Shown here one piece after another: positions 31,926 to 40,024 of a stretch of DNA of 64,000 nt; position 1 is the stretch's first letter, and the number at the start of each line of letters is the position of its first letter. The position numbers were made by a program, and so were the translations under genes. Where the stretch lies: contig DASCMS010000023.1 of assembly GCA_036011085.1 (NCBI GenBank), forward strand, positions 1-64,000, read 5' to 3'. This stretch comes from UBA8231 sp036011085. GTDB taxonomy: Bacteria > Latescibacterota > UBA2968 > UBA8231. Below the pieces are notes generated by a model. It was not told the DNA's origin. It was given only the letters and a program-made list of their open reading frames with translations, and did not search any database.

Positions 31926-34025
31926 CCCGGCGACCCCTTCGAGCTGCGCCGCCATCTCGCGCGCCCGGCTCGCGTGTCGCGGTTGTCCGCTCTCCTGCAG
32001 CAGATCCGCAGCTTTGTGATAGGAGCGGGTCATGGCCCGACGGATGTGCGACGGCGTGGGTTGGCGCTGCACGTGAAACAGACCCGCCATCAACCCCGTG
32101 AGAGCCAGATCGGGAGCGCCCGCCCGGGTGAGGGTGAGGCTCGTCGCCCATGGGATCAGGTGTGCTTCGTCGGCACCGAAATAGCCCTCCTGATAACGCC
32201 GGAAGGCCGCTTCATCGGCCGTTTGATCTCCACGCTGCCGGTGCAGATCCGCCTCCATCAGCAAACCGGTCTGTGCCGCGCGCTCCCCTGCTCGTACCCG
32301 ATTCACCGAATCGAATGCGCCGTCGATATCACCGGCAGCGGCCCGCGCCACGGCCTCGACGATCCACTCGTCGGGACAGGTCCCTCCCGCCACGCCATCA
32401 CGCCACCGATTCAGTGCCGTTCCGGCACCGGCCTGTCGCTGGTAGATGCTGACAGCGGGATGGTCGTAGCCGAGGAAGGAGGGCTCGCCACCGGCATCGT
32501 CGAGGTGGATTCCTGCCAGCCCGGGCGTCGTGCGGAAGTGGCCGACTCGGCTGTACCCCAGACGCTCGTCCCGCAGTGCGCGGTAGAAACTCGCCGTCGC
32601 CGGCAACAGGTCGGGGGCCGCCGTCACCTGGGCATGCCGGTTGACGTCGACCACCGCGACGTAGGCCACATCCCGCAGTCCGTCTGCCAGATGGTGGGCG
32701 GCGGCTCCACAGCTCAGGTGCCCGCGCAGATGGAAGGGTGTGCCGGCGTCGATATCATGCACATCATGGACCCGTGGGTCGACGAGACGGCGCAGTGAGA
32801 ATCCCCCCGTCTCGAGTCCGATGGCCGCCCCCGCCGGCACATTGGTTGCCAGCCAGCGAGCCGCTTCGATGCGGCTGTCCGTCGCCAGGTAGATTCTCGC
32901 GAAGGCGGTACCATAGAAGACGGTGAACAACCCCACGCCGGCGACGGCAAGCCGGCCGTAGCGGCGGCACACAACCGCCGCCAGCGGCAACAGCGCCGGC
33001 AACAGCGGCAGCAGGTAACGGACGTGTTTGGTGTGCAGACCGCCCATGACGAGAAAGAATAGGGCCGACCACAGCAGCAGGGCCCCCTGGCGGGACCTCC
33101 ACCTCGATGTCGACAGGGCCACGCCTCCCAGCACCGCCAATGTCAGGGGCCACCCGATACCCAGGGGCAACAGAGCAATCACGTGATGCAGGTACGGAAT
33201 GGTGTCCCAGTCGTAGAGCGACCAGAGGCGCAGCCTCTCGCCACTGGCGATGCGGGCGGAGAACCAGAAATCGTCCGAACTCTCGTCGCGCCACATCAGT
33301 TCCGGCGACACCACCAGATAGGGCTGCAGAACGACGACGACGGCGAGGGCGGTACCGATGGTCACGAGGGGGTGGATGAGCGCGTCGCGACGCATCTCGG
33401 AGGTCATCCGTCCCCTTGGCAGCCAGAGGCTGGCCACGGCCACAGGCAACAGCAGCAGACCGTTCAGCCGCGTCGCCGCCGCCAGTCCGACACAAAAACC
33501 CACGATGGCGCCGCTGCGCCACGTGCCGACGCCCTCCACGCGTGCCAAGGCGTACAGGGACGTGGTGACACACAGTAGAAACACCGCGTCGACGGTATAG
33601 AAATGGCCCTGCTGGACGGCCACCGGCACGACGGCAAGGAACAGGGCCGCCAGGACCGCCGTCGCTTCGTCGAATAGCCGGCGACTGAGAAGAAAGACGC
33701 CCACCATGGCAGCGCCCGACAGGATCACAGCCAGCAGACGCAACGCCCGGTACGCCGGCCAGGGATCCGACTCGAGATCGCCGGAGGAAACACCGGCGAC
33801 GATAAAGGCGCCTCGTGCCAGATACAGCGGCAACAGGCCGTACGCCGTCAGGGGTGGATCGAGGGGGCTGGCCAGTTCGAGGGCGGCCCGCGCCACGGTC
33901 TCTTCGTCCGGGTGGAACGTGTGAAATGAATCTCCGTCGAAGCCGCGATCGAATCCCGTCAGGCGCAGGGCGACACCGAGGACGAACACGGCGGCCAGCA
34001 GCCATCGTGCATGCCCCGCCTTCAT
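31920..34025 (-). CDS. GT39-like (dolichyl-phosphate-mannose transferase type) membrane protein
   Basis: 701 aa. Short N-terminal TM helix, then F-D-G-D-S-F-H-T-F-H-P-D-E-E in the first external loop (acidic catalytic pair), nine to eleven further TM helices to about residue 370, and a soluble tail of about 330 residues with TPR-like helices. Such GT-C enzymes transfer sugar from a polyprenyl-phosphate donor to protein, lipid or glycan. Coupled by a 4-bp overlap behind the lyase gene as the last gene of the AGPS operon. Confidence 0.72.
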   Translation of the reverse strand: MKAGHARWLLAAVFVLGVALRLTGFDRGFDGDSFHTFHPDEETVARAALELASPLDPPLTAYGLLPLYLARGAFIVAGVSSGDLESDPWPAYRALRLLAVILSGAAMVGVFLLSRRLFDEATAVLAALFLAVVPVAVQQGHFYTVDAVFLLCVTTSLYALARVEGVGTWRSGAIVGFCVGLAAATRLNGLLLLPVAVASLWLPRGRMTSEMRRDALIHPLVTIGTALAVVVVLQPYLVVSPELMWRDESSDDFWFSARIASGERLRLWSLYDWDTIPYLHHVIALLPLGIGWPLTLAVLGGVALSTSRWRSRQGALLLWSALFFLVMGGLHTKHVRYLLPLLPALLPLAAVVCRRYGRLAVAGVGLFTVFYGTAFARIYLATDSRIEAARWLATNVPAGAAIGLETGGFSLRRLVDPRVHDVHDIDAGTPFHLRGHLSCGAAAHHLADGLRDVAYVAVVDVNRHAQVTAAPDLLPATASFYRALRDERLGYSRVGHFRTTPGLAGIHLDDAGGEPSFLGYDHPAVSIYQRQAGAGTALNRWRDGVAGGTCPDEWIVEAVARAAAGDIDGAFDSVNRVRAGERAAQTGLLMEADLHRQRGDQTADEAAFRRYQEGYFGADEAHLIPWATSLTLTRAGAPDLALTGLMAGLFHVQRQPTPSHIRRAMTRSYHKAADLLQESGQPRHASRAREMAAQLEGVAGL

Positions 34026-36364
34026 GGTCCCAGTGGCTGCGGGTCCCGCAACACGCCCAGCTCCTCGGCCCGTGCCAGAGACGGCAGCCAGTACCGGTAG
34101 AAGTGTGGCGGCAGGTCCTGGGCCTCGCCGGAGAGCATCCTGCGCTGGGCGAACATGCGCTGCAACTCGGCGAAGCCCACGTCGCCGTAACGAGGCTCTC
34201 CGGTCCTGAGCGTGAGAAACATCATCGGCTCGAACCAGAAGTCCGGTTCCGGTTCATAGTAGTTGCGGAACGGGCTGGCCCCCTTCGTCGTGAATCCCTC
34301 AGGGCGGATCAGTCCCGTCACGTCAAAGTCACGGTCCGCCAGTTCCTTGAGCAGCGTCAGGGAACGCGGGCTGTCGGTGACCAGATGGTGCCGCATCAGG
34401 GCACACATCAGGATGCCGTCAGACAGCGAAGTAGCCACCTGCGTCTTTCCCGGTGGTGTGTAGGCGTTGTACGTGTAATGCCCATCTTCTGCCGACCACT
34501 CGTCCAGCCAGTCCATGATCCGCTCACAGGTGGTCAGATAGCTCTCGTCGCGATAATTCTCGTACATGCGCGACATCGCCATCAACGGATACCCCGCCAC
34601 CCGGGTCAGCGTCTTGACCCGGTGGTCGCCACGTTCGACGGCCTGCTGGAAATGGCGGGCCCGGGCCAGGGCCACCTCCTCGGCGCGCCGGTACCCGGAA
34701 AGCAGCCCGAAGAACAAGGGTCCGTCGATCCATTCGTGGCACAGAGCCGGCCCGTGTGTGACACCGTGTTTGGCGAAGTGATACCGCTGCGCGCCGATGG
34801 CCTGCTCGTCCTCGTCGTCATGGACGGTGTCGACATCGATCTGATGGTGGATGATCGGTTCCACGTGCTCCCACACCGGTCCTTCTCCGGTGCGGATCAT
34901 CTGCAGGATCAGACCGAAGCCCTTGTCCATCTCGTTGTTCTTCCACTGCCCGCCTCGTCCCGGAGTCCAGAAGTCCCCGTAGTTGAGGAAATGAAACCCC
35001 AGCGACGGGTCTGTTTCGACGTTGAACGTGTGCTTCTGCAAGGCGTGGCGCAGGATGTACTCCCACCATCGGTACTTCTCCGGCTGATAGCTGAACACCG
35101 GTCCGAAGGCACCGGAGTCGACCATCCAGTTGCGCGTCGCCACCTGGCAGGAAGGCTGCTTCTCGAAGCCCAGGCAGAAGGCGGTCTGTGCCTGGCGACC
35201 CGGTTTCTTCCCGGCCATATCGATGATGAGCTCGTGGGTCTTGGCCACACCACGATGAAACTCCAGCGGCTCCGCCCAGCCGGCGTAGAGAGACAGCTCC
35301 GCCCTCTGCGGCGTCAGGGCCATCTCTTTGGGCGCCTGGTGCCAGAAGCGCCGGCACTGCAGGCTCACCGTCGTCTGCTGATCGCCCATGACGGCGGCGG
35401 CCGGCATCAGATTGCACCAGTTCGCGCCGGGCAGCCGATCGCTCTGTGCCCCCGCGGCGCCCGGCAGGATCTCGTATTGAGGATCGGCTCGCCGGGGCTG
35501 TTCCGACGTCTCCTCTTCGTCCTCGTCCTCCCACGGGGGAAATCCCATGTCTACCAGTCCCACGCGCAGGGAGCGGTAGTCGTCGACCAGATCATGGACG
35601 TGGGGGACGTGATTGCCGACATCGACGTTCGACACGAGGAAGGCGTGTTCGAAGGCGGTGCCGGCGTCGAGCGCTGGTGCCAGGCTGACCTTGAACTCCT
35701 CCAGATGCACCAGCTTCTGCCGGATGCGATTCGTCAGAGTCAGGAAGATGCGCAGCCAGCTGCAGCCGGCGTGGGCGTAAATACGGACCGTCACATCGAA
35801 CCCGGGTGAGCCGTCGGCGCCAAGGGCGATCCCGTCAGCGCGCACCACAACTCGCAGCGGCCCCTCCTCCTCGACGACGGGACGTCCGCCCACCCGCAGC
35901 TCGAAGGTTTCGCCGTCCACCCGCACCGAGGACTGCAGGCCATCGGTGGCGACGATCTCGCGCTCGCCCAGATAGGCCCGAGCCAGAGGCATCGTGCCGC
36001 TCGGTGCGATGGCCCACTGATGCTCTCCCGTCTCGATGAACAGGGTGCCGTCCGCCGTCTCCCGGATACCCACCGGCGTCGGCGGCGCCGGCCGCACCTC
36101 GTCTGTGCTCGGCCACGACAGGGTCAGGCGATGGTCCTCCGCCGGTCCCAGATCGGCCTGCAAGTCGAGCAGGGCCCAGCGCACCGAACCATCCGGCCAG
36201 CTCAGCATGGTCCGCGTCTGCAGCGGCTGTGCTTCACCCTCGTGTTGCAGACGAAGATCCTGGTCTGTCGCCAGCGCACCCTGCGGGAAAGGCACGCCCA
36301 TCGTCACCGGCCATCGGCGCCGCTCGACACCGAGAGGCTCGACGATGGAGAGCTCCAGTTTCAT
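34022..36364 (-). CDS. PcRGLX/YetA-type exo-polysaccharide lyase-like protein
   Basis: 780 aa, no signal peptide. The N-terminal R-W-P-V-T-M-G-V-P-F-P-Q-G region with W-P-D-G-S-V-R-W-A-L-L-D matches the RIFT-barrel domain of PcRGLX/YetA-like proteins; the central beta domain and the C-terminal (alpha/alpha)6 part (H-H-Q-I-D-V-D; N-Y-R-D-E-S-Y) follow in the expected order. Characterised relatives are exo-acting rhamnogalacturonan lyases. The catalytic residues cannot be assigned from sequence alone. 4-bp overlaps on both sides tie it to the SDR and GT39-like genes. Confidence 0.65.
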   Translation of the reverse strand: MKLELSIVEPLGVERRRWPVTMGVPFPQGALATDQDLRLQHEGEAQPLQTRTMLSWPDGSVRWALLDLQADLGPAEDHRLTLSWPSTDEVRPAPPTPVGIRETADGTLFIETGEHQWAIAPSGTMPLARAYLGEREIVATDGLQSSVRVDGETFELRVGGRPVVEEEGPLRVVVRADGIALGADGSPGFDVTVRIYAHAGCSWLRIFLTLTNRIRQKLVHLEEFKVSLAPALDAGTAFEHAFLVSNVDVGNHVPHVHDLVDDYRSLRVGLVDMGFPPWEDEDEEETSEQPRRADPQYEILPGAAGAQSDRLPGANWCNLMPAAAVMGDQQTTVSLQCRRFWHQAPKEMALTPQRAELSLYAGWAEPLEFHRGVAKTHELIIDMAGKKPGRQAQTAFCLGFEKQPSCQVATRNWMVDSGAFGPVFSYQPEKYRWWEYILRHALQKHTFNVETDPSLGFHFLNYGDFWTPGRGGQWKNNEMDKGFGLILQMIRTGEGPVWEHVEPIIHHQIDVDTVHDDEDEQAIGAQRYHFAKHGVTHGPALCHEWIDGPLFFGLLSGYRRAEEVALARARHFQQAVERGDHRVKTLTRVAGYPLMAMSRMYENYRDESYLTTCERIMDWLDEWSAEDGHYTYNAYTPPGKTQVATSLSDGILMCALMRHHLVTDSPRSLTLLKELADRDFDVTGLIRPEGFTTKGASPFRNYYEPEPDFWFEPMMFLTLRTGEPRYGDVGFAELQRMFAQRRMLSGEAQDLPPHFYRYWLPSLARAEELGVLRDPQPLGP

Positions 36365-37185
36365 GACCTGGATTCGTCCTGTTTGTCTACGGCGCGCTGC
36401 ACGATGGCCTCGGCGCTGCGTGGCCGCAATGCCTTCAACACGGCCAGGGCCTTCAGCTTTGCCGGGATGACGAGTTCTCGCTCACGGCGGGAGACACCCC
36501 GCAGGATCGCCGTACACGCCTGCTCGAGGCTGACCGACTCGCTGCTGTGTCCGCGCCGCGTGTCTCCCATGGGGGCCCCGTCCGCGCCGAAAGCATGGTG
36601 CCGGAGTTCGGTTCCACGCAGCCAGTGGAGCAGCACGGTGAGCACCCCCACGCCGCGGCCTTGCTGTTCCATACGAAGGGTGTCACAGAAGCCCTGCAAC
36701 GCGTGCTTGGCCGCCACGTACCCGGTGTGGTTGGGCACGCCCATGCGGCCCTGAATCGACGAGATGGCGACGAACTGCCCCTGTCTCTGCTGCAGGTGCG
36801 GCAGGGCCGGGTGCACGCAGTACACGGCACCCAGGTAGTTGACCTCCATCAACTGGCGGAACAGGGTCAGATCGGTGACCTGCTCGAAAGGCGCCCACAT
36901 GCTCATGCCGGCGTTGGCGATCAGACAGTCGATGCCGCCGTGAGCGGTGACGGCGTGATCCACCAGACGCTGTCCGTCTTCGATCCGGGTCACATCCCCG
37001 ACGACGGTCTCAACCTCGGCGCCCACCGTACGACAGCCGGCGGCGATCTCCTCGAGTTGATCCTGACGTCGCGCCAGCAGGGTCAGTCGGGCGCCCGCGT
37101 CGGCGAAGGATCGGGCCAGCGCCGCACCCAGGCCGGAGGAAGCGCCGGTGATGACGACGGATTGGTCCCGGTGTTCACCTGGCAC
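36361..37185 (-). CDS. SDR reductase resembling DHRS7B/PexRAP (acyl/alkyl-DHAP reductase)
   Basis: 274 aa classical SDR: cofactor loop T-G-A-S-S-G-L-G (13-20), N-A-G at 91-93, catalytic Ser142/143, Tyr156 and Lys160. The block A-I-S-S-I-Q-G-R-M-G-V-P with Y-V-A-A-K-H-A-L-Q-G-F closely matches the corresponding block of animal DHRS7B (S-S-I-Q-G-K-M, S-K-H-A-T-Q-A-F), the reductase of acyl/alkyl-dihydroxyacetone phosphate. The PG motif that follows in most SDRs is replaced by H187-W188. It lies 12 bp after the AGPS homologue, whose product is exactly this enzyme's substrate, supporting the assignment. Other SDR functions remain possible. Confidence 0.72.
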   Translation of the reverse strand: MPGEHRDQSVVITGASSGLGAALARSFADAGARLTLLARRQDQLEEIAAGCRTVGAEVETVVGDVTRIEDGQRLVDHAVTAHGGIDCLIANAGMSMWAPFEQVTDLTLFRQLMEVNYLGAVYCVHPALPHLQQRQGQFVAISSIQGRMGVPNHTGYVAAKHALQGFCDTLRMEQQGRGVGVLTVLLHWLRGTELRHHAFGADGAPMGDTRRGHSSESVSLEQACTAILRGVSRRERELVIPAKLKALAVLKALRPRSAEAIVQRAVDKQDESRS

Positions 37186-37197
37186 GGTTGCCTGCTC

Positions 37198-39042
37198 CTA
37201 CTTTGCCGCGTCGGCGAGCGGCCCGTTGCGGGCACCGAAGATGTTGTCAGGATCCACCGCCCGCTTGGTCTCCCGCAGGACCTGCAGACTCGCCTCCGAC
37301 TGGATCTGTGTCAGGAACCCGGCACGGATCTTGCCGATGCCGTGGTGATGGGACAGGGAGCCGCCGTTGTCGAGAATCGCCTGTCGCAGACCAGCCTCGA
37401 TCTCGTGATACACCGCGTCGGGTTGATCCAACCCCTTGCCCGAGAAGCCCATGGTGAAGTAGATGCAGACGCCGGTGTGATAGGTCTGGGTCACGCGGTA
37501 TGCCAGATAGGGTGTGCCACGAACGCTGCGCGCCTTGCACTGCTGATGCAGTTGTTTCTCGACAGCGCCCGTGACCTGATGGATCCGGTTCCACGGCACC
37601 GACGTCTCGAAGGTCTCGCCCATGATGTGGAACTGATTGAAGAAATCACGGATATAGGCGATACCGAAGGTCAGCATGTAGCCGTTCCGGCCGTTGTGCG
37701 CCCCGCCGCTCATGCCGCCATACGATTTGGCCAGGTTGAAGATGATCTTCTTCTGTTGCGCCACCTCGCGCCGGGTACCCTCCATGACGATGGTGCAGGC
37801 CACCATGCGCAGCGGATCGAATCCCTTCAAGGTGTACAGGACGAACTTCTGCACCTTTCCCATCAGGCTCTTCATCGCCGTCGGCGTCGACTTGAGAGCC
37901 TGCCCGAAACGGGACTCGTTGTTGTTCACCAGACGAATGCTGGCCGGCAATCCCCCCTCGTGCCGCAGCTGCTTGAGAAAGCGCACGCCCACGTCGAACT
38001 GTGGAAACACGAGCAACCCGTACTCTCTGGCTTCCGGGCTGGGGTGCACCTTGATCGTCGCCTTGGTGATGATGCCGAAGTTGCCCTCATTGCCGAAGAG
38101 CCACACGCGCGGCGGTACACCGGTGGAATTGCGTGGTGTCGCGTGGAAGGTCTCGACGTCGCCGGCGGGTGTCACCAGCGTCGCTTCGAGCACGATATCC
38201 TCGATGTTGCCGTAGCGGTTCTTCTTCATGCCGCTGGCGTTGGTGGCGATCCAGCCGCCCAGGGTCGACAGCTCGACGCTGTCGGGATCGTGACCCGAGG
38301 TGAAGCCGAGCGCCCCGAGCTCCCGTTCCAGTACCTTGCCCGAGATCCCCGCCTCGACGGTGGCCTGCTGGTTTTCCTCGTCCAGGGACAGGATGTGGTT
38401 CATCCGCCGCATGTCGACGGAGGCGATCACCCGCTCCTCGTCCTGCGGCAGGGTCAAGGCGCCGCTCACATTCGTGCCCCCACCGTAGGGCACCAGGCAG
38501 ACGCCGTGGGCAGCTGCCGTAGTTACGATGTGGCGCACGTCGTCCTCGCTCTGCGGGTACAGCACGCGGTCGACGACGCGTCCGAGGGCCCCCAGGTAGA
38601 GGAGACGATAGATCTCGTCGACACTGAGCTGCCCGTGGCTGTGCACGAGGCGGTCGGTGTCTGTGATGGAGACCTGATCGTCGTCGAGCTGCTCTCGCAG
38701 GGCGGCGTCAAAACCGGCGTGGTCGCACGGCGCCGGCGGTACCTGTGGCGGCGGTTCCGGCATCATCTCCTCAGGTGTGATCGGCACGCCGAGGACCTCC
38801 TCGGCGAAGGGGATGAATGCCGGCATCGAATACCCGGCCAGGGGGTAGCGGCTGCCGGTGACGCGAACCGAACGGGGGCCGTCGAACTCGAAGACGGTAT
38901 CGGTGTAGCCCCACTTGTGAGGTTTTCGTTCGCCGTCGGACAGGTCATAGAACGTGTCCACGGGCGTCTGCGACAGGCGTCGCTGTATGAGCCAGGCGAG
39001 GAGGATGACGGCGATGACGGTGACGACGAGGGCTTCGGTCAT
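37198..39042 (-). CDS. Alkylglycerone-phosphate synthase (AGPS) homologue
   Basis: 614 aa from ATG 39042 (an N-terminal TM helix V-V-T-V-I-A-V-I-L-L-A-W then begins the protein; upstream starts add an unlikely tail). The region H-K-W-G-Y-T-D, T-G-S-R-Y-P-L-A-G, P-Y-G-G-G-T-N-V-S-G and G-H-D-P-D-S-V-E-L-S-T-L-G-G-W-I-A-T-N follows human AGPS block by block, including M-K-K-N-R-Y-G-N-I-E-D. The catalytic elements are kept: Tyr in V-C-I-Y-F-T and the triple His in S-L-S-H-H-H-G-I-G-K at about 565-567. FAD enzyme that swaps the acyl chain of acyl-DHAP for a fatty alcohol, making the ether bond. Confidence 0.88.
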   Translation of the reverse strand: MTEALVVTVIAVILLAWLIQRRLSQTPVDTFYDLSDGERKPHKWGYTDTVFEFDGPRSVRVTGSRYPLAGYSMPAFIPFAEEVLGVPITPEEMMPEPPPQVPPAPCDHAGFDAALREQLDDDQVSITDTDRLVHSHGQLSVDEIYRLLYLGALGRVVDRVLYPQSEDDVRHIVTTAAAHGVCLVPYGGGTNVSGALTLPQDEERVIASVDMRRMNHILSLDEENQQATVEAGISGKVLERELGALGFTSGHDPDSVELSTLGGWIATNASGMKKNRYGNIEDIVLEATLVTPAGDVETFHATPRNSTGVPPRVWLFGNEGNFGIITKATIKVHPSPEAREYGLLVFPQFDVGVRFLKQLRHEGGLPASIRLVNNNESRFGQALKSTPTAMKSLMGKVQKFVLYTLKGFDPLRMVACTIVMEGTRREVAQQKKIIFNLAKSYGGMSGGAHNGRNGYMLTFGIAYIRDFFNQFHIMGETFETSVPWNRIHQVTGAVEKQLHQQCKARSVRGTPYLAYRVTQTYHTGVCIYFTMGFSGKGLDQPDAVYHEIEAGLRQAILDNGGSLSHHHGIGKIRAGFLTQIQSEASLQVLRETKRAVDPDNIFGARNGPLADAAK

Positions 39043-39191
39043 GTATGTACAGCTCCGCGGAGGGCAGTAGTCTTGCTGATCAGCAGTGATGTTCGACTGT
39101 TGGGCTGGAGGCGTCAACCGCCTCTGCATACCTTGACGGGGAGTTCACCAGAGCCGCACGGCTCTCGTCCACCTGCAATCCTGGAGACACC

Positions 39192-39944
39192 ATGTCCGAG
39201 CCTGACACTCATACTCCCGACATCGTCCGACCGCCGAAGGAGCTCGTCGACGGCCTGCGCGAGGTCGGCGCTGCCACCGCTGCTGGCGAAATGAAGAAAC
39301 TCGGTGTCCAGAACCCCACGATCCTCGGCCCGACGCCATTTTCGCCTGGCAAGGTCGTCGCCGGACCGGCATTGACGCTGCAGTTCATGCCGCAACGGAT
39401 CGATGTCTACAATCAGGACGAGTTCTCCGGTCCGGAGCAGCAGCTGCACCGCCACGTCCTCTACCACACGCAGCCCGGTGACGTGGTCTGCGTCGACGCC
39501 CGCGGCAGCATGACGAGTGGCTGCTTCGGCAACATGATGCTCACCTTCTTCCAGGGGCGCGGCGGTGTCGGTGTCGTCATCGACGGCTGCATCCGCGACT
39601 ATCCCATCGTCCAGCGCGACCTCGACCTGGGTCTGTGGCTGCGAGGGGTGACGCCCAACTTCCACACGCAGACGGATATTTACCCGAACGCCGTCAACGT
39701 GCCCATCGCCATGAACAACACGCTTGTGCTGCCTGGCGATATCATCGTTGCCGACGACGATGGGGTTGTTGCCGTGCCGGCGAAGTTTGCCGCTGACCTG
39801 CTGGATCTGGCCAGTCAGCACGCCGAGTGGGAGGAGTTCAGCCGCGACAAGCTGCTCGCCGGCGGGCATCTCAAGAGATACTACCCCCTCTCGGACGACG
39901 CCCGCCCGGAGTACGAGGCGTGGAAGAAAGAGCAGGGCGGGTAG
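39192..39944 (+). CDS. RraA/HMG-aldolase-like family protein
   Basis: 250 aa. The core has the RraA fold with G-P-A-L-T-L-Q-F, P-G-D-V-V-C-V-D-A-R-G, and the motif V-I-D-G-C-I-R-D (Arg and Asp positions of the divalent-metal/pyruvate site in HMG/CHA aldolases), suggesting a class II aldolase or decarboxylase rather than an RNase E inhibitor. The C-terminal tail (K-R-Y-Y-P-L) is longer than usual. GGAG lies 7 bases before ATG 39192. Divergent from the AGPS operon. Confidence 0.8.
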   Translation: MSEPDTHTPDIVRPPKELVDGLREVGAATAAGEMKKLGVQNPTILGPTPFSPGKVVAGPALTLQFMPQRIDVYNQDEFSGPEQQLHRHVLYHTQPGDVVCVDARGSMTSGCFGNMMLTFFQGRGGVGVVIDGCIRDYPIVQRDLDLGLWLRGVTPNFHTQTDIYPNAVNVPIAMNNTLVLPGDIIVADDDGVVAVPAKFAADLLDLASQHAEWEEFSRDKLLAGGHLKRYYPLSDDARPEYEAWKKEQGG

Positions 39945-39967
39945 ACCGACTCGCCCCCGAAACAGCA

Positions 39968-40000
39968 CGAGCCCGCAGGGCCTGAATCCCTGCGGGCTCG
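39968..40000. terminator. Bidirectional terminator hairpin
   Basis: A perfect 13-bp stem CGAGCCCGCAGGG / CCCTGCGGGCTCG with a 7-base loop between the convergent RraA-like gene and the 536-aa gene. No long T-tract on either side. Confidence 0.65.
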
Positions 40001-40024
40001 TAACTCCATACAGTTGCAGACCGG

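Noticed and set aside
33815..35809. 664-codon plus-strand frame opposite the PcRGLX-type lyase
   Set aside because: Antisense shadow of a recognised gene; no conserved domain.
36547..39294. 915-codon plus-strand open frame across the AGPS and SDR genes
   Set aside because: Composition is that of an antisense shadow; both real genes on the minus strand have complete conserved motifs.
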